From Ephemerocybe angulata (lineage: Eukaryota; Basidiomycota; Agaricomycetes; Agaricales; Psathyrellaceae), in NCBI GenBank assembly GCA_013368325.1, contig JAACJK010000006.1:605543-669542 (forward strand): 64,000 nucleotides of DNA. Reading direction: 5' to 3'. The notes under the pieces were generated by a model. The model saw only the letters and a program-made list of their open reading frames with translations, had not been told where the DNA came from and searched no databases. Positions 1 to 10,415 of this stretch are shown here, piece by piece (position 1 is the stretch's first letter; every line of letters starts with the position of its first letter). Both the position numbers and the translations under genes were made by a program.

Positions 1-48
1 TGCCCGTACTTACGGTTTTCTCCTCTCCTCCCTCAATTCGAATTCGAA

Positions 49-1205
49 ATGAAGACACTCTTTTATATCATCTCGTTCCTTTCCGTTCTCTCTAGTATTG
101 CAGCTCTTGGCTCCCCTCCAAATATACCCACAAGGACGGTGCATAGGCGGCAAACCAACGCTCAGCGTATGAGCCGCGGGCTCCCGCCGCTCCCACCCAG
201 GCACCTATTTAGCCCAACGAGTGAGTCAAGCTTTATCCCTTTACCAGCTTGTCTCTTCGCTCATACTTGGCGATTGTTGATGCTATTAGGGGCCAGTATG
301 CGCCGCTCAGCCGTTTCTGCTGTCCCAGGCTCGACGTACGTACCCTTCCACACCCATGCATCAATCATATCTGCTCGTCTGGCTTATTTATTTATTGCTT
401 CTTCCATTGCAGTATCTTTATCAATATCCGTGTTGAGAGTCTGACTACAGGCGAAACGCCTTGGTACTTCCACTCGGCCGCAGGACTCAGCGATAACGGG
501 CCCTCCGCCTTCAGTATAACAGCCCCAGCGTCGTCATCTGCGAAGTTTGAGCTTACCCCCGCGAACGATCCGAGTAGACGCATTGTACTACTTCATTATC
601 AAGACGTGTCTGATTTTGGGTCTGACCCAGCAATGTACGCTGCCCCTGTGTTCAAAACCCAGTCTCGCAGTGAGGTCTGATTCTAACCTTCACTCTCTGG
701 TTATAGTGGGCTACATATGGAGCAGAGGGGAGAGGAGGCGAACAGTACGTTGTCAACCTTTCTGTTCACAATCTTCGGTTTGAGTCGATTCTGATCATCC
801 CTTGTAGCCCCTGCAGGAAGCGGCCCCCATTACGATATGGTTGGCAATGCCTTCGAAACGAGCGTTGTACGTCTGCTGCTGCTACCCCTGCAGTTAAAGT
901 TATAAAACGAATTGCTCACCCCCATTTCGTTCGTTCTTCGTTCATAGTGGAGTCTAGATTCTGCAACGAGGGTACTCTCGGCAACCTGGATTAGGGCTTC
1001 AGATTCGTCTGAAATCCCGCTTCGTTTTGTCCTCAAGTTTTGGTCGATGGGAGTCTGGCTGGTCCCTGTAATCGACTACCAGGCTTATGTGGACGCTGAT
1101 AGCGTTAATTACCAGGGGGCATCTTACGAGGAAGTGGTGCGTTCTTTCCTTGGCTTTGCCTTCTATAGTTCGTTCTGGGTCCTGACTATCTGGTTTCCGA
1201 ACTAG
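49..1205 (+). CDS. Secreted protein of unknown function, about 6 exons
   Basis: The N-terminus (MKTLFYIISFLSVLSSIAAL) is a clear signal peptide followed by a possible Kex2-like dibasic site (HRRQ), so the product is probably secreted. Proposed exons are 49-220, 290-335, 413-661, 707-744, 808-866 and 948-1205, giving about 273 residues. Donors at 221 (GTGAGT), 336 (GTACGT), 745 (GTACGT) and 867 (GTACGT) are strong. The donor at 662 (GTCTCG) is weak and was chosen because it keeps the frame into the next exons. The last exon is an uninterrupted frame rich in W, F and Y, ending at TAG 1203-1205. I do not recognise a catalytic domain. The general layout (signal peptide, beta-rich body, aromatic C-terminus) resembles many lineage-specific secreted proteins of Agaricomycetes. 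It converges tail to tail on the P450 gene 175 bp away. Confidence 0.6.
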
Positions 1206-1380
1206 CGTTTGGTCGCTTCTCCGCCGCCAAATCGGACTAGGTAGAGAAGACTTAAGAGCACGCGAATGAAGGAACATGTGTGCGTTCTATCGGCTACCAA
1301 GTGGCGGCTCGCCGGTGTAAGAATACATGGGATCCTTGCGTCCATTTATGTAATGATCATAGTACGTGTGTGTCCGTTTG

Positions 1381-3811
1381 TCAAGTGCCCACATAAGTCA
1401 CTTTCAAAGGAAGCTGAGTGTGCAAAGGTCCGCCCTCATCGACGGTCGGGTGAACGATGCCGTTCATGCTCCAAAATATGTTCTTGTTCTCGCACTCGAA
1501 CTTGAACTTCGGGATTAAAGTTGCAAGGACGACTTCTATACATCGGCAGCGGTTTTAGTGACATTTCCTCCTTATGCATTTTGACACGGAACGTACTCAT
1601 CTCGAGCTGAGAGAACTTGAAGCCAATGCAAGCCCTTCCGCCCCCAAGGAAAGTCATCCTGCACACGATTGTCAGTTGCATCCGCGATGATGTCATCATG
1701 CCAAGCAATTAGCGCTCACAGGTGAGAATAGACGCCCGGGATCTTGGCGTCAATTACAGCATCCGGGAGGGGCGAAAGCCATCTCTCTGGCTTCCATTCA
1801 AGTGCATCTGATCCCCATAGCTCTGGGTTACGGTTGGAGGCGGTCGGGGATATGAAAATATTGGTTCCTTTGGGCACGAAGACTTTGTCCATTTTCGTGC
1901 CGTCAACACCAATTACCGGCTTGGATACGGGAAGTATTGCGTCTTGGTACGCTCTTTAAACAAGGTGAGTATGCAAAAATAAAGATAAAATAGCTCAACG
2001 ACTCACTCTCTGAGCAACATCGGCACTGGAGGATGCAGTCTCATCGTCTCACGGCATATGGCATCTAGATACGGAAGGCTAACGAGCTCGTCGTATTGCA
2101 GCTGACCATGTTGTTTCTGGGCCTCAGTAATTTCCTCGCGTAGCTTGTCCTGTGCTTCCTGATGATCACATAAGAGATGGAGAATGCGGGCGAGGGCATT
2201 CGATGTGGTGTCCATCGCTGCGAATGTGAGTGTTCTGCGAGTATCTGTCGGTGGGACTCATCAAAGAATGGATCATGCGACTCACGACATCTGTGCTAAT
2301 AGCTCGGCATCCGGAAGTCGATCTTTCTCCGATGCAGCCATATTCGCTTTCACTACCGCATGTCCCATCACCCTCCTGGTCAGCATGTACGATTGACAAG
2401 GGATCGCAGAACAGTTAACTCACGCAAAATACTAATAACGTCCTTCCCTTTTCCGGTGAGCCCCTCGAGTGCCGCGTCTCCCTGTTGAAGTGCCTTCTTC
2501 TTCTCCTCGAAGATGTCAACAGAGGTGTTGTGCATAATATCAACAATGTCCCGAACCGATCGGAGACTCTTCCAGAACATGCTGAGGAAATCAACGACCG
2601 CCCTCTGGAATCGACGTGTCCCAATATGCGCAATAAAGGGGAGTATGACGAAGCGCGAGAACTTCAACTTGTCTGATACATCACTATATCGATGATCAGT
2701 ACTAATTGGCTGGGGGCATTTGACACAAGCCACTTGGTGAAATCAATCTTACACAAAGCTCTTGACGGAGATGCTATAAGGGTGCTCGGTGCCGCCTTCC
2801 GTAAGTGGGTCGAAGGAGTAGCCAAGACCACTCTGGCCAATGAGCTCAAGCGCAGTCCGTGTCATCCAGTTGTGCATTTCGACCTGAACGGCAGGAAGTC
2901 AGAAGCTTAGCGGGCGGAACCGAGAAACGTAGTGTATTGTCCATACCGTCTGCGGGCCTTCCTCAACTTTTTTCTGCAAAGCCTTTCCGAGTTTCTCGAC
3001 AACGTTGTAGAATATGGGTACTGGGTAATATGTCTGGTTAGGAGGAGCCCAGCGGCATCTAAGAAATGGTACTCACTCATATCCCGCATGTGTGCTATGG
3101 AGAACACGGGGTTCAGCATCTTTCTTTGCCTTCGGTGAAGATCACCAGTAGTAGAAAACAGTCCCTCTCCAAAGATTATCTTGTTCCCGCTAGGTGGGTA
3201 AGAGACTGAGTCTCAGGGCTGTAAGTTTTATTGATTGGGGAAAACTCACAGGAGGAACAGATCTCCCTCTTCGTAGATATGAGGCTGATCCTGTCGTCTG
3301 GTAAGTAGAAGTTCTGTGGCTGGACAAATAAACAAGGGGTATACCTTAACAACGATATGCTGCAAAGCCTTCGGGTCGTACACATACAAACTATTTTCCT
3401 GTCGGCATCTGTTAGAAGCACCATCACAACGAACTACGAGTTGGCGTATACCCCTAGGAGTCCTTTGAACTTCACGACACCTCCAACTGCACCAAACCTG
3501 CGTTAGCCCCTGACTCGAGAATCCGTGGTTCTGAAGCGCATCTCTCACATTCTTCGGCAATCCCGTGGTGGAACTGCCAGGCCCGGGGATTGGAGAGTTC
3601 AAACATGCTCCCTGACATTTGAAAAGTGTAATAAGTACCAGTAGGAGAACCTCAATGATGAGCGGGAAAATAACTCGCCTGTCAGGAAGGACTTGGATGG
3701 AGGACCCGGGATATTGTCGAGAGGGTCCTTCTTAAACAGCCAGCGTACGACATTCCACAGTACTCGTGCAACGGCGAGGGAAATAAACACTCGGAAAAAG
3801 GCTGAAAGCAT
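1381..3811 (-). CDS. Cytochrome P450 monooxygenase (copy 1 of a tandem pair)
   Basis: This is a haem-thiolate monooxygenase, ER-anchored by its N-terminus, substrate unknown. In order the sequence shows a hydrophobic anchor (MLSAFFRVFISLAVARVLW), the proline-rich hinge (DNIPGPP), a C-helix segment (HRRQRKMLNPVFS), the I-helix oxygen-activation motif (AAMDTTS, near 2205), the K-helix ExxR (ETMR), PERW, and the haem loop FLGGGRACIG with the proximal Cys near 1640. The reading ends with a TGA at 1381-1383 after VTYVGT. There are about a dozen short introns; each exon matches the second copy, and no frameshift was seen. I chose the start at 3811 because it aligns with the start of copy 2; an in-frame ATG at 3838 would add nine residues. 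Family membership (PF00067, E-class) is certain; the CYP family number is not assigned. Confidence 0.9.
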
Positions 3812-4448
3812 GATGAAGAAATGGGTACCATAGAGCAAGGAACCTGCCAGTATTTATGGATGGCCAGGACACGGTGCCAAGCATGTAAGATCCTCACTCG
3901 ATCATCGTCTCCCTACCTTCTAAAAATACCTGCACGGTTCCCCTGCAGTTTTCAGTGACTCAGCTAGTCCGAGGGCCATCCTAATGACTCTTATGACGAG
4001 GACCCGAGAGGCGCTGTAGTGCACGAAATTAGCATGGGCAAAGAGTGCTCCTAGGGGACGCTTCCGGGAAGTCTGACTCCCACATTGACACGCGGAGCCG
4101 TCGTGATCCAAGCCGCCCGGAGAGTTGGCACCAACAGTTCCAAGGTAAGGTAAGAGTGCTAAATTATAAAATGCGGGTCCCTTGGCAGAGGAGTTGGAGA
4201 GCTCCAGTGACACAGGAGTCACACTGCAAGCGCTTGGAAAGAGCTTGGCCTGATAATTGTCGATGAAAGTACGCCCAAATCCCGACATTAACCGTGGCAT
4301 CATATAAATGTTCGCGATGCGTACCACTGGGTCCAAAGTCCTGCTGTTTCACAAGAGATAGGTGTGGCTGTTGTATTACATAGTTTTACTTTCGACAATG
4401 ATTACTGCGACTGCGCATTTCTGAAACCAAACTTCCGATAATTCCTGT
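3812..4448. other. Intergenic: promoter of P450 copy 1 and 3' flank of copy 2
   Basis: No gene is seen. An AT-rich stretch (complement around 3850, CATAAATAC) about 40 bp upstream of the start codon could serve as the TATA region. The interval holds the 24-bp element shared with the other P450 promoter (4087-4110) and patches around 3865-3900 that resemble the equivalent part upstream of copy 2. This suggests the promoter was duplicated together with the gene. Confidence 0.5.
4087..4110 (-). promoter_or_regulatory. 24-bp element shared by both P450 promoters (copy 1)
   Basis: The 24 bp match positions 7231-7254 at 22 of 24 bases. In both genes the element begins exactly 276 bp upstream of the proposed start codon (3811 and 6955). 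The identical spacing supports both start choices. The match is better than that of the flanking promoter DNA, which may mean the element is a conserved regulatory site rather than just a duplication remnant; function is inferred. Confidence 0.45.
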
Positions 4449-6955
4449 TCAAGCACCAAGATAGGTCACCTTCAAGGGAAGCCGAGGTTCCAAGGATTTT
4501 CCTCCGTCGTCAACGGCTGGCTGGGCAATGCCACTCATAAGCCAGTAGATATCCTTATTCTCACACTCGAATCTGAACTTCGGGATTAGAGTTGCAAGAA
4601 CGACTTCTGCACGGATTAATCACGCCGTGGGTTAGTACTAGCGGCACTCTTTGAGTTGTAGCGGAAGCGTCACGCACTCATCTCAAGCTGAGAGAATTTG
4701 AAGCCAATGCATGCCCTTCCGCCTCCCAAGAACGTCATGCTGTCAATAGATGTTAGCTGCGACCGGCGGTGATGCCATTCGAGTTCTTAGCGCTCACAGA
4801 TGAGAATAGACGCCCGGAATCTTGGCATCAACAACGGCGTCTGGGAGGGGCGAAAGCCATCTTTCCGGTTTCCACTCGTATGAGTCAGGTCCCCAGAGCT
4901 CTGGGTTACGGTTTGAAGCGATGGTCGAGATAAAGATCTTGGTTCCTTTGGGAACGAATATTTCGTTCATCTGCGTTCCATCAATGCCTACCACAGGCTT
5001 CGATACGGGAAGCATGGCGTCTTGGTGTGCTCTGCAAAACGGTAAGAGCGCGTCAGTTAAATGAGAGGTCATTTTTGAACTTACTCTCGGAGCAATATTG
5101 CCACTGGGGGGTATCTGAGGGATTAAAGTTGAGCCCCTGGTATATTCCCAATGTCATGATGGTTCTGCACTCACAATCTCATCGTTTCACGACATATCGC
5201 GTCAAGGTACGGAAGGTTAACAAGGTCATCGTACTGCAGCTGGCCGTGTTGCCTTTGGGCCTTGACTATCTCTTCCCGCAGTTTGTCTTGTGCGTCCTGA
5301 TGCTCGCATAACAAATGGAGTATGCGAGCGAGCGCGTTAGAGGTGGTGTCCATCGCAGCAAAGGTAAGCGTTCTGCGAGGGTTGATATTATGTCCCGTAA
5401 GTTTTAATTCGTCTAACATGCGAGCAAACGTATTGAAACTCACGTCATTTGCCCCAACAGCTCGGAGTCTGGAAGCCTATCCTTCTCAGATGCCGATATA
5501 TTGGCCTTGACTATAATTTCGGGCAAGCTGGTCAGCACACCTTACAAGAATCTTACTTGAAGAAACTCACGCAGAATGCTGATGATATCCTTCCCTTGCC
5601 CGGCCAGAGCCTCGACGGCCGCGCCTCCCTGTCGAAGTGCTTCCCTCTTCTCCTCGAAAATGGTAACCGAAGTGTCGTGCATAATGTCGACGATATCCCG
5701 AAGTGATTTGAGGTTCTTCCAAAATACGCTTAGAGAATCGATGGCCGCCCTCTGGAGTCGGGGAGTCCCAATGTGGGCAACCAATGGGAGTATGACGAAG
5801 CGGGAGAACGTCAACTTGTCAGTTGCAGAACTGGAGTTACAGCGTCAGTACTCGAGAAGGAGGCTTGGTGCGAAAGCGTACACGAGACGTTTCACCGAGA
5901 TGCTGTAAGGATGTTCGGTACCGTCTTCAGTCAGCGGGTCAAATGAGTACCCAAGTCCGCTCTGACCAATCAACTCTAGCGCAGTCCGAGTCATCCAGGA
6001 GAGGACATCAATCTGCACAAAGGAGTGGTAGGTCAGAATGTGAGGGCGACGATTGAGGTCAAGGAACTGGATCGATAGACTCACCGTTTGCGGCCCGTTC
6101 TCAACTTTCCGCTGGAACGAATCTCCTAGCTTATTGACGACGTTGTAGAATATGGGTACTATGGAAATATAGTCCGTTAGAGGGGCTACATCGACATCTA
6201 CGTATTGTATACACACTCATCTCGCGCATGTGCGCTATTGAGAACACGGGGTTCAGCATCTTTCTTTGTTTTCGGTGGTGATCGCCAGTTGTGGCTAAAA
6301 GGCCAGTCCCGAAAATCAGCTTGTTTGAGCTAGAAGTTAAATGTATAGGGTGAGTGTTGATGCCCCTGCCAGGGGATCCCTAGCACATACAGGATAAACA
6401 GGTCCGCCTCCTCGAAGATGTGTTGATCCTGTGCCCCGCCGGCTTACATTAACACCGCAATCATTTATCGGATTGGAGCATACCTTGACTACGACGTGAT
6501 GCAAAGCCTTCGGATCGTAGACATACAGGTTACTTTCCTACAGGTGGCAATTGTCAGAAAAACCTGTACCAATGCGCAGCCAGAAGCTCGGACTCACGCC
6601 TAAGAACCCTTTGAACTTGAGGACTCCCCCAACTGCATCGACACGATTCTGATTTAACGGGCTTGGATGAAGAGTCTGACGGAATAGAAGACCTACAGTC
6701 TTCCGCAATCTGCTGGTGGAATTGCCAAGCCCGGGGGTGGATGAGCTCAGACAGATTACCTAGCATCGGATAATCGTTCAATTAGTATCATTGGCCAACA
6801 GAATCTCCCTAAAGCTTGCCTTTGAGAAAGGACTTGTTCGGAGGGCCCGGAATGTTGTTCAAGGGGTCTTTCTTGAACAACCTCCGCAACACTTTCCATA
6901 ATCCCCAAGCAAGGATGAGGGATATGACCGATCGAAGAAAAGGCGTCGACGACAT
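4449..6955 (-). CDS. Cytochrome P450 monooxygenase (copy 2 of a tandem pair)
   Basis: A close paralogue of the gene immediately downstream, in the same orientation. The start at 6955 gives MSSTPFLRSVISLILAWGLW (ER anchor) and then NNIPGPPNKSFL. Later exons carry ESNLYVYDPKALHHVVVK, a C-helix HRRQRK-type segment, the block ELIGQSGLGYSFDPLTEDG, the I-helix AAMDTTS (near 5355), K-helix ETMRL, the PERWL block, and the haem loop FLGGGRACIGFKFSQLEM near 4690-4730. The reading ends VTYLGA with TGA at 4449-4451. The exon-intron layout follows copy 1 closely, so the pair arose by tandem duplication after the introns were in place. No disabling change was seen. Substrate unknown. Confidence 0.9.
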
Positions 6956-7693
6956 CGAGCAACAGACCTAAAGGGCAACACAGGGAAGGGAAAGACATGG
7001 TACATACTTATATTCTAGACCGCAAGGGAATACACACGGTGTCAAGCTTTCAGGCTCCAGTACTCGCCTTCTCATCTTCTCAACGTTCCCGGATGGGTTT
7101 TTTACGACCTTTTATGCTGCTTTCAAGGGGGCCGAGGCGCCGTGTTCATGTCATTAGTATCTCGAATCGAAGGCACGAAGCAATGACAGTGAGAAATACC
7201 TATTGAAATGCTTCTTCCCATTATGACTCTGACACGCGGGTCCGTCGTGATCCATGACGTTCTCGATGCGCGGCAGAGACTTTGAGAACTAGACAATTCT
7301 GAATGACTAAGGCGCCAATAAACCAAGATAATCTGGCCGTTCTCCGTGACCTTGCCATAGAGCCCAATCCCAGCTTATCAACCAGTGAGGACGGTGGAAA
7401 GGGCACCCGCTCATGGTTTGCGGGGCCCCTCGCTAGTGTACTCCAACTTTCCCCCAATGATCATCTACGCGACAGGTCATCAGCAGCGAAAACATGCAGA
7501 GATAGAGTAGTGCGCAGTATACGCACCTAAATATATTATCTGAAGTGTTTTGTGGGCAGAATGTGTTAACATAGTCATAGCTGAGTCAGAGACCAGCGCA
7601 ACTTTTCGAGGAACGTCGGTGCAACGGATCATGTACACATATCTATACCTTTCTATCCAAACAAAAGCGAGCCTTTCTGAGGCTTGCAGCGTT
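6956..7693. other. Intergenic: promoter of P450 copy 2, 3' flank of the desaturase
   Basis: No gene is recognised. On the minus strand an AATATAAG box at about 7008-7015, some 55 bp upstream of the P450 start, is a plausible TATA element. The shared 24-bp element sits at 7231-7254. Several short open frames here have no coding character. Confidence 0.5.
7231..7254 (-). promoter_or_regulatory. 24-bp element shared by both P450 promoters (copy 2)
   Basis: The partner of 4087-4110: 22 of 24 bases match and the spacing to the start codon (276 bp) is the same. The core CCGTCGTGATCCA is identical in both. No known factor site is claimed. Confidence 0.45.
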
Positions 7694-9398
7694 TCATGGG
7701 GACGAGCGGGGCTGCGGATAAATGGGGGCCTTCGTTTCCGTGATAAGCATTCGCTGTGCAGGTGGGATGGCATGTTCGGGCACGACTTCAAGTCCGCCAC
7801 TGAGGATGCCTACTCTTAGAGTTGAGAGCAGCTGTGCGTTAATCACGCACGGGACGAGTCATGTCAGTATAACAGATCAAGTGCAGCTGAGAAAAACGAG
7901 TCGCAAGAGAAGGTAGAGGCGGAGGTATATAACGAGAGGGCCCGACTCACGTTATGTGCGGCGTTCGAATGGTTGTACACGCCCCCAAAGAAAGCGGCAG
8001 ACGCGTCTTTCCCAATGTAAGATGTGAGGTGCAACCGGCCACCGGGGTGTTCGTCCAGGAAGGAGGACACGTCGTGGATAAAGCCCGATACAAGCATCAA
8101 CTGCTTCCTCTTCGACTCCTCCCGGACTTCATGCAATGCTCTGGGTTAGCCTGACGGGAACTGGAAAAGAAATAGAATTGACGCACATTGTTCCCAGTCG
8201 ACTACAGGCAGTTCCTCGATGGACTTTGGCCATACAAGTCCATCCTGTTCCCTCTTCAGCTCCTTCAACTTCATAGCCAGCACCCCTTTCCTTATCTCAT
8301 TCCCCGGAAACACCCTCAAGTTCCCTGCGCATCCCACCCATGCACAAACCGCAATAAACCACTTCGTCGGGTCGTACTGGTACCAATAGAACGCATTGCG
8401 GTAATCCATCGGGAACTGGTGGTGGAAATTATGGTAACCTTCGCCCATGGTGAGAAGCGCGGAGAGTAAGTGGTCACGCGGCGTGCGCGCATCGTCGTAT
8501 GGCGCTGAGCCAAGGTGGTGCGCGAGGGAGTTGATGCAGAACGTGCTCTGTGGAGGTAGAGCGGCGCTATGTTAGTCGAAGGACTAACGCAGGTGAAGAT
8601 GAAGAAGGTAAAGATAGACGGATTGTGGAAAAGGTACTTGTATTACTGACGTGATGTGCGATCGTCAATCTCAGTGCCGCAGAGAAGCACACCCCGCCGG
8701 CCCAGTCTCCCCAAAGAGCGCCCGGCACCACAGCGGGCAGGATGTACCCAAATACGGCCGCCCACAAGAAGTAGTGCCGATGCTGAAACTGCACGAGCGC
8801 GTCGCGGCGCAAGTCAGTGATGTCTGCAGCACCGGAGCGCACCGCAGAGCGGAAGACCATCCACCCGAGGTGCGTCCAAAGCAGCCCACGCTTCGCGTTG
8901 TAGGGGTCAAGGTCCGTATCGGTGTATCGGTGGTGTGAGCGGTGTGCGCGCGCCCACCAGTAGCACGAGCCTTGAACCGCGCTCGCCCCGCCAGAGAGAA
9001 GAAAGACTTGCAGTGGTTGAGAGCCTTTGTACGACCGATGCGACCAGAGCCTATGGTAACCTATTCGATAGCCGGTTGGTGTGAGTATGCAGGATCGAAA
9101 ATAAGAATTAAAGAAGGATAGGAAGGAAAGCGTACCTGCGGTGATGCCTAAGGTTAAAAGGCTACGTGAGTCTGGAACGTGGTAATAGGAACGAGGAAGG
9201 AGGCCTGATGGAGGCGGGCCTCTGCTCACCGAGCATCGTGAAGACATAGTACGCTGCGGAGAACAGCAAAGTATCGCGCCTGCATGGCTTCGTGAGGAGA
9301 CCGTATATTGCGACGGCCGGTGTAGCGGTGAGAATGAAGACGTTGAACCACCGAATGCCAGTCGTGGGCGGAAAAGAGGAGGTGGACGTAGACCTCAT
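7694..9398 (-). CDS. OLE1: Acyl-CoA delta-9 desaturase with C-terminal cytochrome b5 domain
   Basis: An ER-membrane stearoyl/palmitoyl-CoA desaturase that introduces the first double bond of fatty acids. The three iron-binding histidine boxes are visible: HRLWSH, HRSHH (in RAHRSHHRYTDTD) and HNFHH (in EGYHNFHHQFP). The C-terminal part is a cytochrome b5-like domain (FIHDVSSFLDEHPGGR with its haem-ligand HPGG, then NHSNAAHN). The last exon (LLSTLRVGILSGGLE to PQPRSSP) ends with TGA at 7694-7696. The gene is split by several short introns, including a 12-nt micro-exon at 9136-9147 coding part of GITAG. The start at 9398 is the first ATG in frame with the conserved GIRWFNVF segment. An upstream exon beginning near 9616 (MKNTVQGELTPADASG) is possible but lacks a good splice donor. 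No frameshift was seen. Confidence 0.93.
9136..9147 (-). other. OLE1: 12-nt micro-exon inside the desaturase gene
   Basis: On the minus strand the exon GCATCACCGCAG is preceded by an acceptor (CCTTAG) and followed by the donor GTACGC. Joining ...ATGCTCG to it and then to GTTACCATAGG gives TMLGITAGYHRLWSH, the conserved sequence that opens the first histidine box in this family. Without the micro-exon the conserved ITA is lost; read through, the frame meets unrelated sequence. Confidence 0.75.
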
Positions 9399-10415
9399 CG
9401 TGGGTCACCCGTAGAATGTACTAGATAGTAGTAATGAAGAGAAGTGGGATGGAGAATCAATCTTGGATGCTGGTGCCCCAAGAAAATGCCTCCACGGGTC
9501 GCGCTTATAGAAGCATATCGGACCAGGCGTTCATTTGCATCACCAGTTCTAATGGAACAAGACGCGACACCCGAAGCATCTGCCGGAGTCAGCTCTCCTT
9601 GGACGGTGTTCTTCATATGTAACAAGGACCGTGATTGTGTCAAACTAGGCAGATCCGACTCAGATTAGACTTGGGGATGGGGGTCGTCGGAAATAAGGTG
9701 CTGCATGGTGCTCACCCTGGGTTGCCTCCGCTGGTGTGTGCATCACGTAGTAGACTTTTTCTAGTTACAATCATGTCAGGATTGCACAGATAAACGACCA
9801 AGAGAGACAAACTGACTGCTGCTACCGCATGAGGCAGGGTTGTTGCGTGGCTTTCCTTCGTCCCCGTTCGTCGTTCCCCCGAATTTGGTGAACAGAGATG
9901 CCTCGTGTCTACAAACTTTCAATAGTATGCGCCCCGCCAGAGTTTGTGTACCCCCAACAGCACGAGGCATATAGGTAGTGTAGTGTTCGTTCATGTGGGC
10001 GGGTCAGGACCAGGTAAGTAGTAAACATCGTGGTTTACGACCAAGCCGGCGACTATATTATGCAGCGGAGTTTTGACTGTCGCACGGTTGAACGCCGATA
10101 TCGATCCTGAGGCCAGGACTGGCCAGGATCCTGCGTTTGGATCATGGGTCCAGCGTACTACTCACCAGCTTCTGGACAAACTTCTCGTTGCCAAATCGAC
10201 CTGTCTTCACCGCACAGTGCCTTCGGAAGCTCGTGTCCTAAAGGCGAATCCTCTGGGTTTTTGCGGTTCCAGAAATCAAGGCGGTTGCGTCAACCCGTGC
10301 CCGTCGTGACGAACTCACCGTATACACCCTTGACAAAACTTCGAAGAAGCTGGCCAATATGTTTAAAAGTCATCGGAGAATTCCCAGAGCTGAGAAATCT
10401 CTGTCAAGCCTTGTC
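9399..10415. other. Intergenic, divergent promoters of desaturase and lactonase-like gene
   Basis: About 1 kb between the divergently transcribed desaturase and SMP-30-like genes. The stretch 9520-9620 could encode an extra N-terminal desaturase exon on the minus strand (see that entry). Otherwise I see only short frames without coding character. Confidence 0.4.
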
